The position numbers and the translations under genes are program-made. This document shows positions 8,269-17,995 of a DNA stretch of 64,000 nucleotides, one piece after another (the stretch's first letter is position 1; every line of letters begins with the position of its first letter). The stretch lies in assembly GCF_004016515.1 (NCBI RefSeq), contig NZ_SACT01000002.1, positions 620,001-684,000 on the forward strand, in the 5' to 3' direction. Under the pieces are notes generated by a model. The model made no database searches. It had not been told where the DNA came from and saw only the letters and a program-made list of their open reading frames with translations. This DNA comes from Rubrivivax albus (GTDB lineage: Bacteria > Pseudomonadota > Gammaproteobacteria > Burkholderiales > Burkholderiaceae_C).

Positions 8269-10530
8269 TCAGAACAGGGCCTTGAACTGCACGCCCCAGG
8301 TGCGCGGCTCGTTGATGAAGCCGGTGAGGTTGTTGAAGTCGATGCCGCCGACGATGCGCACCGTGTCGGTGATGTTGCGGCCGTAGATCGCGGCCTCGTA
8401 CTTGCCGTTGCCCCAGATGTAGCCCACGCGCAGGCCGCCTTCCAGGCTGGCCTTGCCGGTGAACTCGGTGCTCTCGTAGAGGAAGAAGTTGACCTTGCTG
8501 CGGTAGGCCCAGTCGGTGAGCACGTAGAAGTCGCCGCCGGCGATCTCGCGGCCGTAGCGCAGCACCAGGTTGGTCGTGACCTTGGGCGCCTGCGGCAGCG
8601 GGTTGCCGTCGATCAGCGCCTGGCCGCCGGGCGTGAGCGGGTCGGTCACCGTGCAGCTCGCGCAGACAGCCACGGCCAGCCCCGGGTCCTTGATCTTGGT
8701 GTCGTTGTAGCCCACGCCCAGCGTCATCAGGATGTTCTCCGTCAGGTAGGCGGTGAGGTCGAGCTCGAAGCCCTGGCCGGTGGCCTTCTCGGCGTTGAGC
8801 AGGATGTTGGCGTTGGCCGCACCACCCACGGCGGTGAGCTGCAGGTCCTTGACGGTGTAGCTGAAGGCCGAGAAGCTGACGCGGGCGCGCTTGTCGAACA
8901 GGTCGGCCTTGGCGCCGATCTCCAACGAGGTGTTGTTCTCCGGCCCGGCGACGGACTTGCCGTTGAACGCGCTGGCGCTCTGCACGCTGCTGGCGCGGAA
9001 ACCGGTGGCGGCGCGCGCGAAGATGTTGACGTCCTTGTTCAGCGCGTAGACGGCGCTGAGGTCCCAGTTGGTCTTGCTGTCGCTGGGGCTGGCGGAGAGA
9101 TCGCCATCGGGTTCCTGCGCCGCCAGTTCCGCCAGCGTGCACTTGCCCGACAGCACGCAGGGCACGAACCCGCTGTTGGTGTACTCGAGCACGCTGAGCT
9201 TCTTCTTGTCGCGCGAGAAGCGCAGGCCGCCGCGCAGCTGCAGCGCCGGCGTGGCCTGCCAGGTCAGCGCGCCGAACAGCGCCGAGGCGTCGTTGCTCTG
9301 GCGGATGCGCTGGTAACCGTCCTGCGCGCCGCCGGCCAGCGAGTCGTAGCTGAAGCTCTCGACGTCGTAGCTCTCGTCGAAGAGGTACACGCCGGCCTGC
9401 CAACCCAGGGCGCCGCTGCCGTTGGACTCGACGCGGAACTCCTGCGTGAGCTGCCGGTGCTTGGGGATGCCGTCGGCCGTCTCCGACGCGAACGGGATCA
9501 CGCCGGGGCCGGAATCGGGCAGGAAGCTGGCGCCGAAGCCGCCGTCGATGTCGCCGCGGTTGAAGGTGTCCAGGCTCTCGTAGCCGGTGATCGAGTGCAG
9601 CGTCACCGCGCCCAGGTTCCACTTCAGCCGTGCGCTGCCGCCCACGGTCTGCAACTTGGACTCGTTCTTGCCATCGTAGAAGACGGTCTCCCGGTCGAAG
9701 CCATCGACCAGGTCGTTGGTGCCCGGCTCGATGATGTTGGCGCGGAACAGGCGGGCCGACCCGTCCAGGTCACGCGCGTGCAGGTTGAACAGCGCGCTGA
9801 AGTCCTTGCTCGGCTCCACCCGCAATTGGGCGCGGAGGGCGCTGTCGCGGTAGCCCTCGAGCTTCTGGGTCGGGCCGGCGTCGTAGTCGTTGTCAACCCA
9901 GTCGCTGCGGCGCTGGTCGAGCACCGAGATCCGCGTGGACACCGTGGGCGACAGCGGGATCGTCATCGCGCCTTCCAGGTTGGTGGTGCCCAGCGTGCCG
10001 ATGCCGATGCTGCCGTAGCCCTCCATCGTTCGGCCCGGGCGCACCGAGTCGAACTTCACCACGCCCGCGGGCGTGTTGCGGCCGAACAGCGTGCCCTGCG
10101 GGCCACGCGCGACCTCGATCTGCGCCAGGTCGAAGGCCGGGAAGCCCTTGAGGATGGGGTTCTCCTGCACCACGTCGTCGTAGACCAGGGACACGGGCTG
10201 CGACGCGTTGAGGCGGAAGTCCGTGTTGCCGTAGCCGCGGATGTAGAAGCGCGGGAAGGCGCGGCCGAAGGAGGACTCGATGTTCAGGCTGGGCACCCGG
10301 CCCGACAAGCCCCGCACGTCCTGGCCGCTGGTGTTGAGCACGTCCAGGAACTCGCCGGCCAGCGTGCTGACGGAGTTGGGCACGTCCTTGATGCTTTCCT
10401 CGCGCCGCTCGGCGGTGATGGTCACCGTCTGCAGCTGCGTGGTCTGCTGCGCCCAGGCACCAGCCTGGGGCAGGGCCAGGACGGCCAGGGCGACCGCATG
10501 GTGCGGCGGGAGCTTCTTCAGGGCGCGCAT
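8269..10530 (-). CDS. TonB-dependent outer-membrane receptor
   Basis: 753 residues. Signal peptide ends near AWAQQ, followed by a TonB box-like TVTITAERRE, then the plug (VPNSVSTLAGEF, RGYGNTDFR, VARGPQGTLFGRN) and a long beta-barrel ending in Phe (FKALF). The ATG at 10530 has a strong GGAGG site; upstream in-frame starts lack one. The barrel pattern (GRNTPAGVVKFDS) is that of FpvA/SusC-unrelated, FyuA-like receptors common in betaproteobacteria. Coupling to a BMP protein suggests import of a nucleoside-like compound rather than a siderophore. Confidence 0.9.
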   Translation of the reverse strand: MRALKKLPPHHAVALAVLALPQAGAWAQQTTQLQTVTITAERREESIKDVPNSVSTLAGEFLDVLNTSGQDVRGLSGRVPSLNIESSFGRAFPRFYIRGYGNTDFRLNASQPVSLVYDDVVQENPILKGFPAFDLAQIEVARGPQGTLFGRNTPAGVVKFDSVRPGRTMEGYGSIGIGTLGTTNLEGAMTIPLSPTVSTRISVLDQRRSDWVDNDYDAGPTQKLEGYRDSALRAQLRVEPSKDFSALFNLHARDLDGSARLFRANIIEPGTNDLVDGFDRETVFYDGKNESKLQTVGGSARLKWNLGAVTLHSITGYESLDTFNRGDIDGGFGASFLPDSGPGVIPFASETADGIPKHRQLTQEFRVESNGSGALGWQAGVYLFDESYDVESFSYDSLAGGAQDGYQRIRQSNDASALFGALTWQATPALQLRGGLRFSRDKKKLSVLEYTNSGFVPCVLSGKCTLAELAAQEPDGDLSASPSDSKTNWDLSAVYALNKDVNIFARAATGFRASSVQSASAFNGKSVAGPENNTSLEIGAKADLFDKRARVSFSAFSYTVKDLQLTAVGGAANANILLNAEKATGQGFELDLTAYLTENILMTLGVGYNDTKIKDPGLAVAVCASCTVTDPLTPGGQALIDGNPLPQAPKVTTNLVLRYGREIAGGDFYVLTDWAYRSKVNFFLYESTEFTGKASLEGGLRVGYIWGNGKYEAAIYGRNITDTVRIVGGIDFNNLTGFINEPRTWGVQFKALF

Positions 10531-10638
10531 GGATCCTCCGGGGGTGGTCTGGGCGGGCGCGGCAGCAAGGCGCGTGCCGAAAGCGTGCATCATCGGCCGG
10601 CGCCGGCGCGCCCGCCAGACCCGTTGCACGATGACCAC

Positions 10639-11520
10639 ATGTTGAGCCCCGACCAGGTCCAGGCCTACCACCGAGACGGCTTCCTCACGCTACCGAGGTT
10701 CCTGGCGCCCGACGTCGTGGCCGCCACGCACGAGCGCGTCTGGTCCATCGTGGACGCATGCCCGCCGCCGGGCGGCCAGGCCGCCGTCTTCTCGTCGGCG
10801 GAGCGAGCGCTCACCACCGACGCCGAACTCTTCGCCTCCGCCCGGGACGTGCGCTGCTTCTTCGAAGCCGAAGCCCTGGACGCCGCGGGCCGTCTCACGC
10901 GCCCGCTGCGCCAGGCCGTCAACAAGATAGGCCATTCGCTGCACGACCGCGACCCGTTCTTCGACCGCCTCTTCCGCGACCCGCGGCTGGCCGCCATCGC
11001 CGCAGCCATCGGGCTGGCGGACCCCTTGCTGTGGCAGAGCCAGGTGATCTTCAAGCCACCGGGCATCGGCGGCGCCGTGCGCTGGCACCAGGACGCCAGC
11101 TTCTTCTTCACGACCCCGCAGACCGTGACGACATTCTGGTGGGCACTGGACGACGCCACGCGCGACAACGGCTGTCTGTGGGTGCAGCCGGGCGGTCACC
11201 GCGGGCCGCTGCGCGAACGCTTCGTGCGCGACGGTGCGCGGATGGTGCGTCAGGCGCTGGACGACACGCCCTGGCCCGCCGAGGCCGAGTGCTGGCCGCT
11301 CGAGGTCGGCGCCGGCACGCTGGTGGTCTTCCACGGCCTGCTGCCCCACGGCAGTGCCGCCAACCGCTCGGCCGCACCCCGCATGGCGTGCACCTTGCAC
11401 GTGACCGACGGGCGGGCCCGGTACGCCGGGGAGAACTGGCTGCAGGGCGAGGCCGGGGATCCCATCCGCGGATTCGTGCACGCCTCCGCACGCACCGACC
11501 ACGCATTTGTGAGGCGGTAA
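10639..11520 (+). CDS. Phytanoyl-CoA dioxygenase family (Fe(II)/2-oxoglutarate) protein
   Basis: 293 residues. The iron ligands are visible as H150-Q-D152 in RWHQDAS and a distal His237 in LLPHGS, followed by an Arg-containing stretch of the 2-oxoglutarate site. Family members hydroxylate small molecules in the cytoplasm. It is divergent from the TonB receptor with about 108 bp between starts, so the enzyme may act on what the receptor imports. No specific substrate is recognisable. Start ATG is the first Met of the domain (MLSPDQV). Confidence 0.82.
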   Translation: MLSPDQVQAYHRDGFLTLPRFLAPDVVAATHERVWSIVDACPPPGGQAAVFSSAERALTTDAELFASARDVRCFFEAEALDAAGRLTRPLRQAVNKIGHSLHDRDPFFDRLFRDPRLAAIAAAIGLADPLLWQSQVIFKPPGIGGAVRWHQDASFFFTTPQTVTTFWWALDDATRDNGCLWVQPGGHRGPLRERFVRDGARMVRQALDDTPWPAEAECWPLEVGAGTLVVFHGLLPHGSAANRSAAPRMACTLHVTDGRARYAGENWLQGEAGDPIRGFVHASARTDHAFVRR

Positions 11521-11646
11521 CAAATTTCGGGGCCCGGGGCCTCAAGTGTTGCCAGGAAGGCGCGATATGCCTGGGACTGTCATGAACCGCGGTGGGCGAC
11601 GCATCGATTCGCCCACGTGCTCGACAACCCCCATGAGGCTTGCGTG

Positions 11647-13620
11647 ATGTCCAACTCTGCCTTGACCGCCCGTCAGCGGACCGGCTTCTTCACCCACCAC
11701 GGCGTCTGGGCGCCCGGCGTCCGGCTGTTCCGCAAGCTCGGGTTCAGCGCCAAGGCCACGTTGCTCACCCTGTGTTTCCTGATCCCGCTGGCGGTGGTCA
11801 CCTTCGCGTGGTTCAAGATTCAGTCCGACAACATCGCCTTCTCGCAGAAGGAACGCCTGGGCGTGGCCGCCGTGCGCGCCGCGATGCCGGTGCAGCAGGC
11901 GCTGATGACGCGGCGGATGTTCGCCGCCCAGGCCACGGCCACCGGTCAGGCGCCGGCGGAGCTGACCGCGCTGGATGCGGAGCTGCCCCGCTTGATGCAG
12001 AAGCTGGAGGCCGAAGCCGTGCCGGCGGGCGACCCGATGGGCGTGGGCCAGGCCGTGGCCAGGCTCAAGACCCAGGTGGCCAGCCTGTCCGGCGGTGACT
12101 TCGACAAGCACACCGCCGCGGTGGATGCCACGATCGCCCTGATCACGCTGATCAGCGATGGCTCCAACCTGACGCTGGACCCGGACGTCGACAGCTACTA
12201 CCTGATGGACGCGGCGGTGTTCCGTGTGCCGGGCCTGCTGAACGATATCGGTGCCATGCGGACCCTGGCGGGGGCCATCGCCAGCGGTGCCGAGCCGACG
12301 CGCGAGCGCACCGACGCCCTGGTGCGCGCCGAGTTCAACAGCGACCGGCTGGATGCCGACATGGTCGGCGGCCTGGCCAAGGTGGAGGCCCTGCACCCGG
12401 GCACGGTTGCCGCACTGCGTTATGAAGCGGCGGAGCAGGCCATGCACCGCTTCCACGAAACGGCGCAGGCCATGACGGACGCGGCACGGATCCAGCAGGA
12501 CGGCACAAAGGTGATCGAGGCCATGCTGGCGTCCCAGTCGCTGATGCTCGACCAGCTCGACGAGCTGCTGGCCGCGCGCGTGGCCGGCATGCGCACCAAC
12601 GAGGCCACCGTGGCCGCCGTCATCGTCGTCACCCTGTCGCTGGCCGCCTACCTGTTCTACAGCTTCTACCTGGTGATGCACGGCGGGCTGAAGGAAGTCA
12701 CGCGCCACCTGCAGGCCATGACCGGCGGCGACCTGACCACCCACCCGGAGCCCTGGGGCCAGGACGAGGCGGCACGGCTGATGCTGAACCTGCGCGAGAT
12801 GCAGGCCTCGCTGCGGGCCATCGTGCACGAGGTGCGCAACGGCAGCGACGAGATCCTGCACGCCAGCACCGAGATCGCCTCCGGCGCGATGGACCTGTCC
12901 AGCCGCACCGAGCAGACCGCGGCCAACCTTCAGCAGACCGCGGCGTCGATGGAGGAGATCTCCGGCACGGTGAAGAACACCGCGTCGCACGCCGAACAGG
13001 CCGCCGGCCTGTCACGGACCAACGCCGCCGCAGCCACCGAGGGGGGCCAGGTGATGACGCAGATGGTGCGCACGATGGACGGCATCGGCCAGTCTTCGAC
13101 GCGCATCGGCGAGATCATCGGTGTCATCGACGGCATCGCCTTCCAGACCAACATCCTGGCGCTCAATGCTGCGGTCGAGGCGGCGCGCGCAGGCGACGCC
13201 GGCCGCGGCTTCGCGGTCGTGGCCAGCGAGGTGCGCTCACTGGCCCGCCGTTCCAGCGAAGCGGCGCGCGAGATCAAGACCCTGATCCAGGCCAGCGTCG
13301 AGCAGTCGCAGGAGGGCACCCGCGTCGTCGGTCAGGCGCGCCAGGCCATCGAACGCGTGGTGTCCAACGCCGGCGAGGTCAGCACCCTGATCGAGCAGAT
13401 CGCCACGGGCACCCGGGAACAGGCGCAAGGTGTGGAGGAAGTCGGTCGCGCGGCCCAGGAGCTGGACCAGACCACGCAAAGCAACGCCGCGCTGGTGGAA
13501 CAGACGGCAGCCGCCGCCGCCGCGCTGAAGGACCAGGCCAGGCTGCTGTCCGGCCGCGTGGCGCGGTTCAAGCTGCCGGAGGGTGACGGGGGCGCCGTGG
13601 TGCTCGAGCGCGCACCGTAG
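11647..13620 (+). CDS. Methyl-accepting chemotaxis protein
   Basis: 657 residues. Membrane segment 1 at about 37-56, a periplasmic helical sensor of about 260 residues, membrane segment 2 at about 319-345, HAMP, then a cytoplasmic signalling domain whose conserved tip ([18 protein letters not shown]) lies near 495-515. The ATG at 11647 has GAGG about 8 bases upstream. The frame stops at TAG (13618-13620), yet the next codons in the same frame resume a CZB zinc-binding domain; see 13621-13979. Ligand unknown. No other chemotaxis genes are nearby. Confidence 0.93.
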   Translation: MSNSALTARQRTGFFTHHGVWAPGVRLFRKLGFSAKATLLTLCFLIPLAVVTFAWFKIQSDNIAFSQKERLGVAAVRAAMPVQQALMTRRMFAAQATATGQAPAELTALDAELPRLMQKLEAEAVPAGDPMGVGQAVARLKTQVASLSGGDFDKHTAAVDATIALITLISDGSNLTLDPDVDSYYLMDAAVFRVPGLLNDIGAMRTLAGAIASGAEPTRERTDALVRAEFNSDRLDADMVGGLAKVEALHPGTVAALRYEAAEQAMHRFHETAQAMTDAARIQQDGTKVIEAMLASQSLMLDQLDELLAARVAGMRTNEATVAAVIVVTLSLAAYLFYSFYLVMHGGLKEVTRHLQAMTGGDLTTHPEPWGQDEAARLMLNLREMQASLRAIVHEVRNGSDEILHASTEIASGAMDLSSRTEQTAANLQQTAASMEEISGTVKNTASHAEQAAGLSRTNAAAATEGGQVMTQMVRTMDGIGQSSTRIGEIIGVIDGIAFQTNILALNAAVEAARAGDAGRGFAVVASEVRSLARRSSEAAREIKTLIQASVEQSQEGTRVVGQARQAIERVVSNAGEVSTLIEQIATGTREQAQGVEEVGRAAQELDQTTQSNAALVEQTAAAAAALKDQARLLSGRVARFKLPEGDGGAVVLERAP

Positions 13621-13979
13621 GTGGCCGACTTCGACTTCGACACCGCCACATCAAGGCGCACCGCAACTGGAAGGTCAAGCTGCGCAGCGCCATCGACAAT
13701 CGCGAACAGCTCGATGCCGCCACGATCTGCCGCGACCACCAGTGCCCGCTGGGCCGCTGGCTGCACGGCCCGGGTGGCGCGCGCTGGGGCAGCAGCCCGG
13801 GCTTCACCACGCTGCTGGACGCCCACGCCGGATTCCACCGCGCCGCCGGCCAGATGGCCGAGAACATCAACCGCAGCGCCTACGACCAGGCCAACCACCT
13901 GCTGGGCAGCGGTTCGAAGTTCGCGCAGGCCTCCAACGAAACGGTGACCGCCATCCTGCGCGCGAAGCGCGGGTTCTGA
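13621..13979 (+). pseudogene. CZB (chemoreceptor zinc-binding) domain, cut off by a stop and a one-base frameshift
   Basis: Directly after the MCP stop, the same frame reads VADFDFDTA. The frame must then shift (one C missing near 13645-13647) to continue HIKAHRNWKVKLRSA. The CZB hallmarks HRNWK, RDHQCPLGRWLHG, DAHAGFHRAA and ASNETV follow to the TGA at 13977-13979. A chemoreceptor carrying a C-terminal CZB domain, or a separate CZB protein starting at GTG 13621, would need both lesions repaired or only the frameshift repaired. A sequencing error cannot be excluded for the single-base gap, but the TAG is separate. Confidence 0.72.
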
Positions 13980-14017
13980 CCGGGCGCAGCCGGCCTGCCG
14001 GCGCAGGCCCCTCACCA

Positions 14018-14045
14018 GCCGGCCCGGACGGGCCGGCTTCTTGTT
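14018..14045 (+). terminator. Rho-independent terminator after the MCP/CZB unit
   Basis: Perfect 8-bp stem GCCGGCCC/GGGCCGGC with a GGAC loop, followed by TTCTTGTTG. It separates the chemoreceptor unit from the GntR-led operon. Confidence 0.75.
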
Positions 14046-14053
14046 GCCGCCAT

Positions 14054-14073
14054 TTGTCCTATTGACAGGACAA
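14054..14073. promoter_or_regulatory. Inverted repeat, probable operator of the GntR/HutC regulator
   Basis: TTGTCCT at 14054-14060 and AGGACAA at 14067-14073 form a perfect 7-bp inverted repeat with a 6-base spacer. It lies 25 bases upstream of the regulator's ATG, and the spacer includes TTGACA, a possible -35 box. The position suits autorepression and control of the catabolic operon. Confidence 0.65.
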
Positions 14074-14098
14074 TGGAACCGGTTCAGTCTCGCGGCCC

Positions 14099-14878
14099 AT
14101 GGCTTCCGCGATGCCGCTGCCCAAGTACCACCAGCTCTACCTGGTGTTGCGTGAGCAGCTGGCCGAGGGCCGGCACGACACCGGCCTGCCGGGTGAACTG
14201 GCCCTGGCCGGGCAGTTCGGGGTCGCCCGCGTCACCGTGCGCAAGGCGCTGGAACGGCTGGAAGCCGAGGGCCTGATCGAGCGCACGCCCGGCCGTGGCA
14301 CGGTGCCGGTCAAGCGCGGCGAGCCGCCGGCGGCGCCCGAGCGCGCCCAGCTCACCGGCCTGCTGGAGAACATCGTCAGCATGGGCCTGCGCACCGCCGT
14401 CAAGGTGCTGGCCTGCGACGTGGTGGCGGCACCCGAAGCGGTGGCCCGCCCGCTGGCGCTGCCCACCGGCGCGCCGGTGCAGAAGGCGGTGCGCGTGCGC
14501 TCCACGCGCGAAGGCCCGCTGTCGCACATCACCACCTGGGTGCCGGAGCCGCTGGCGCGCGGCTTCGGCCGGCGTGAACTGGCCAGGCAGCCCATCCTGC
14601 TGCTGCTGGAGGGCCAGGGCGTGCGCATCGGCCGCGCGGAGCAGGCCATCAGCGCCCGCCTGGCCGACGCCGACGTCGCGCGCCACCTGCAGGTGGACGT
14701 GGGTTCGGCCCTGCTGGCCGTGCAACGCCTGATCTTCGACGCCGACGACCGGCCGGTGCAGTGGCTGCAGGGCCTGTACCGGCCCGACCGCTACCAGTAC
14801 CAGATGCAGTTGTCCCGCGTCGGCACCGTCGACGCCAAGCTGTGGGTCAGCACCGCGCTGACCGCCCAGTTCCACTGA
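14099..14878 (+). CDS. GntR-family (HutC/UTRA) transcriptional regulator
   Basis: 259 residues from ATG 14099, or 255 from the Met at 14111 (MPLPKYHQLY). The N-terminal winged helix reads LPGELALAGQFGVARVTVRKAL with ERTPGRGT as the wing. The C-terminal UTRA effector domain runs from about residue 90 and should bind a small catabolic metabolite. It leads the operon of importer and catabolic enzymes, separated from the binding-protein gene by 27 bp, and probably represses it until substrate is present. Confidence 0.88.
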   Translation: MASAMPLPKYHQLYLVLREQLAEGRHDTGLPGELALAGQFGVARVTVRKALERLEAEGLIERTPGRGTVPVKRGEPPAAPERAQLTGLLENIVSMGLRTAVKVLACDVVAAPEAVARPLALPTGAPVQKAVRVRSTREGPLSHITTWVPEPLARGFGRRELARQPILLLLEGQGVRIGRAEQAISARLADADVARHLQVDVGSALLAVQRLIFDADDRPVQWLQGLYRPDRYQYQMQLSRVGTVDAKLWVSTALTAQFH

Positions 14879-14905
14879 CCCCGTTCCAACCCCGAGGAGA
14901 CCGCC

Positions 14906-16105
14906 ATGAGCAACCGCCGCAGCTTCCTGAAGCACTCCGCCGCCGCCGCATCGGCGCTGTCGTTCCCGCTCGTCGCCGGCGCGCAGCCCAAGGCGGTGAA
15001 GGTGGGCATCCTGCACCCTGTGACCGGGGCGCTGGCCTACTCCGGCGGCCAGTGCCGGGCCGGCGCGCTGATGGCCATCGAGGACATCAACAAGGCCGGC
15101 ATCAAGAGCCTGGGCGGCGCCAAGCTGGAGGTGCTGCTGGGCGACGCGCAGAGCTCGCCGCAGGCCGGCACGGCCGAGGTGGAGAAGATGAACGAGGCCG
15201 GCGCCTCGGCCATCGTGGGCGCCTACGCGTCGGCCATCTGCCTGGCCACCACGCAGGCCGCGGCCAAGTACGACATCCCGCACGTGGTGGACATCGGCGT
15301 GGCCGACCAGATCGTCAAGCGCGGGCTGAAGAACACCTTCCGCTTCGGCCCCGGCTACGCCACCTGCGCGCAGATCGCGGTGAACAACCTGCACGTGCTC
15401 AACACCGTGGCCGGCAAGCCGGCAAAGACGGTGATGATCATCCACGAGGAAAGCCTGTTCGGCACCGGCACCGCCAACCTGCTGGCGCGCGAGCTGCCGG
15501 GCTTCGGCTTCGACGTGAAGGAGGTCGTCAAGCACGCCAACCCGACGCGCGACTTCAACAACATCGTGCTGCGCATGAAGTCGATCAACCCCGACATCGT
15601 GATCCCGGCCAACTACTACAACGAGTACGCGCTGCTGGTGCGCACGATGCAGCAGCAGAAGGTGGTGCCCAAGGCCATCTACTCGGTGCTGGGCGGTGCG
15701 GCGTCGAGCTACAAGTTCGTCAAGGAGTTCCCGGACGCGGCCGAAGGCATCATCGACTGCAACCACTGGTTCAACCCCAACGACAAGCGCGCCTTCGCGC
15801 TCAAGCAGCGCACCGAGAAGCAGGGCCTGTTCTTCACCTACGAGGTCTTCAACACCTACACCGCGGTGATGCTGCTGGCCGATGCCATCGAGCGCGCCAA
15901 GAGCGCCGACCGCGGTGCCATCACCGCCGCGCTGGCGTCCAGCACCTTCAGCAACCACTTCATGCCCTACGGCGACACGAAGTTCGTCGACGGCCAGAAC
16001 ACCGGCGCCCAGCCGCTGATGACGCAGGTGGTCAAGGGCGACATCAAGGTCATCGTGCCGCGCGACTACAGGCAGGTGGACCCGGTGTTCCCGGTCAAGG
16101 CCTGA
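14906..16105 (+). CDS. Branched-chain amino acid-type ABC substrate-binding protein (LivK family)
   Basis: 399 residues with a twin-Arg-like leader (NRRSFLKHS) and AGAQPK cleavage region, so export by Tat is possible. The mature type I periplasmic fold starts KAVKVGILHPVTGALAYSG. GAGGAG sits 8 bases before the ATG. Despite the family name, LivK relatives in catabolic operons bind aromatic acids, amides, ureides or dicarboxylates; the ligand is presumably the substrate of the hydrolase encoded downstream. Confidence 0.9.
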   Translation: MSNRRSFLKHSAAAASALSFPLVAGAQPKAVKVGILHPVTGALAYSGGQCRAGALMAIEDINKAGIKSLGGAKLEVLLGDAQSSPQAGTAEVEKMNEAGASAIVGAYASAICLATTQAAAKYDIPHVVDIGVADQIVKRGLKNTFRFGPGYATCAQIAVNNLHVLNTVAGKPAKTVMIIHEESLFGTGTANLLARELPGFGFDVKEVVKHANPTRDFNNIVLRMKSINPDIVIPANYYNEYALLVRTMQQQKVVPKAIYSVLGGAASSYKFVKEFPDAAEGIIDCNHWFNPNDKRAFALKQRTEKQGLFFTYEVFNTYTAVMLLADAIERAKSADRGAITAALASSTFSNHFMPYGDTKFVDGQNTGAQPLMTQVVKGDIKVIVPRDYRQVDPVFPVKA

Positions 16106-16151
16106 CGCACGGCCCCTCACCGCCACCACCACGAAGCGCTTCCGGCCGCCC

Positions 16152-17024
16152 GTGTACGGCTTCGACGTCCTGTTCCCCTCGGTCCTCAACGGGCTGACCA
16201 CCGGCGCGGTCTACGCGCTGGTGGCGCTGGGGCTGACGCTGATCTACGGCGTGCTGCACATCATCAACTTCGCGCACGGCGCGCTGCTGATGGTGGCGCT
16301 GTACGCCGTCTACTGGCTGAAGGTGGCGCTGGGCGTGGACCCCTACCTGGCGCTGCCGCTGGTGGTGCCGGGCATGTTCGCGCTGGGCTACGCGCTGCAG
16401 CGCGGCATCGTCGGCCGCGCCAGCCACGGCAAGGACGAGAACATCCTGCTCGTGACGCTGGGCCTGTCCATCGTGCTGGAGAACCTGGCGCTGCTGTGGT
16501 TCCGCTCGGACACGCGCACCATCGACACCGCCTACACGCTCAGCACCGTGCAGATCGGCCCGGCGTTCATCGCCGTGCCCAAGCTGGTGGCCTTCGGCGG
16601 CGCGCTGGTGTTCGCCGCGCTGCTGATGGCGGTGATCACGCGCACCGACCTCGGGCGCGCCATCCGCGCGGTGGCGAAGGAAAAGCAGGGCGCAAGGCTG
16701 ATGGGCATCGACGTGGACCACGTCTACGCGATGAGCTTCGGCATCGGCCTGGCCTGCCTGGGCGCGGCGGCCTGCTTCCTGCTGCCGGCCTACTACGTGA
16801 ACCCGCAGGTGGGTTCGGGCTTCGTGCTGGTGGCCTTCACCATCGTCGTGCTCGGCGGCATGGGCAGCTTCGCCGGTGCGCTGCTGGGCGGGTTGCTGAT
16901 CGGCGTGGTGGAGTCGCTGGGCGGGCTCTACCTGGGTGAGAGCCTGGGCCAGATCGGCATCTTCGTGATCTTCATCGCCGTGCTGCTGTTCCGGCCGCAA
17001 GGGCTGTTCGGGGCGCGCGCATGA
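16152..17024 (+). CDS. ABC transporter permease, LivH family
   Basis: 290 residues, about 8 membrane segments, with LTLIYGVLHIINFAHGA characteristic of LivH. Translation starts at GTG 16152. Its stop overlaps the next permease start (ATGA). Forms the inner-membrane channel with the 17021-17995 protein. Confidence 0.9.
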   Translation: MYGFDVLFPSVLNGLTTGAVYALVALGLTLIYGVLHIINFAHGALLMVALYAVYWLKVALGVDPYLALPLVVPGMFALGYALQRGIVGRASHGKDENILLVTLGLSIVLENLALLWFRSDTRTIDTAYTLSTVQIGPAFIAVPKLVAFGGALVFAALLMAVITRTDLGRAIRAVAKEKQGARLMGIDVDHVYAMSFGIGLACLGAAACFLLPAYYVNPQVGSGFVLVAFTIVVLGGMGSFAGALLGGLLIGVVESLGGLYLGESLGQIGIFVIFIAVLLFRPQGLFGARA

Positions 17025-17995
17025 GCCTCGCGCGCGACCTGTCCGGCATCGCAGTGTTCGCCGCACTCATCGTCGGCACCACCCTCGTCGTCGAGTCCGG
17101 CGTCTGGCTCACCTTCGTGATGCTGGCGCTATACGGCGCGCTGCTGGCCCAGGCCTGGAACATCCTGGGCGGCTTTGGTGGCCAGTTCAGCTTCGGCCAC
17201 GCGGTGTTCTTCGGCACCGGGGCCTATGTGCAGGCCGTCGCGCAGCTGCAGTTCGGGCTCAACGCCTGGGTCGCCCTGGCGCTGGCCATGGTCGGGGCCG
17301 CGGTGGTCGGCGCCATCGTCGGCGCGCTGAGCTTCCGCTACGGGCTCAAGGGCAGCTACTTCGCGCTGGTGACGCTGGCCTTCGCCGAGGTCTTCCGCAT
17401 CGTGGCGCTGAGCGTGGACTTCACCGGCGGCGGCGTGGGCCTGATGCTGCCGCTGCAGGCCTCGGCCACCAACCTGCAGTTCACGTCGCGTCCCGGCTAC
17501 GTGCTGGTGCTGGGTGCGCTGCTGGTGGCCGCCCTGATCGTCACGGCCTGGCTGCGTCACTCGCGCTTCGGTGCCCGGCTGCAGGCGGTGCGCGACAACG
17601 AGGACGCCGCGCGCGCCGTCGGCGTCGACCCGTTTGCCACCAAGCTCGGCGCCATCGCGCTGTCGGGCGCCTTCACCGGCGCCGCCGGTGCGGTCTACGT
17701 GCAGGTGTTCCAGTACATCGACCCGGCCATCGCCTACGGCCCGCACGTCAGCGTGGAGGCGCTGGTGGGCGCCATCGTCGGCGGCATGGGCACGCTGTGG
17801 GGGCCGGTGCTGGGCGCGCTGGCACTGCACACGCTGGCCGACCTGACGCGCAACCTCTTCGGCGAGCTGCCGGGCCTGAACCTGGTGGTCTACGGCACGG
17901 TGCTCGTGCTCATCGTGATGTTCATGCCGCGCGGGATCGCGGGGCTGTGGCAGCAATGGCAACAACGACAAAGCCACCGACGCCGGCGATCCTGA
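17021..17995 (+). CDS. ABC transporter permease, LivM family
   Basis: 324 residues, about 9-10 membrane segments. Conserved LivM features include GQFSFGHAVFFG, the helix carrying GLKGSYFALVTLAFAE, and AVRDNEDAARAVGVD near the EAA-like loop. Starts with ATG overlapping the LivH stop, and its 3' end overlaps the ATPase gene by 40 bases. The basic C-terminal tail (QSHRRRRS) is unusual but short. Confidence 0.9.
   Translation: MSLARDLSGIAVFAALIVGTTLVVESGVWLTFVMLALYGALLAQAWNILGGFGGQFSFGHAVFFGTGAYVQAVAQLQFGLNAWVALALAMVGAAVVGAIVGALSFRYGLKGSYFALVTLAFAEVFRIVALSVDFTGGGVGLMLPLQASATNLQFTSRPGYVLVLGALLVAALIVTAWLRHSRFGARLQAVRDNEDAARAVGVDPFATKLGAIALSGAFTGAAGAVYVQVFQYIDPAIAYGPHVSVEALVGAIVGGMGTLWGPVLGALALHTLADLTRNLFGELPGLNLVVYGTVLVLIVMFMPRGIAGLWQQWQQRQSHRRRRS

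Noticed and set aside
11581..11590. CATGAACCGC upstream of the chemoreceptor gene, like one repeat of the small-gene array
   Set aside because: Single copy; no 20-bp partner and no second block at 43 bp.
13583..14065. 160-codon plus-strand frame over the CZB region
   Set aside because: Arg/Pro/Ala-rich shadow; the CZB reading frame fits a known domain.
14062..14090. TTGACA at 14062 as a full sigma-70 promoter for the GntR gene
   Set aside because: The -10 region (around TTCAGT) is poor; kept only as a hint within the operator.
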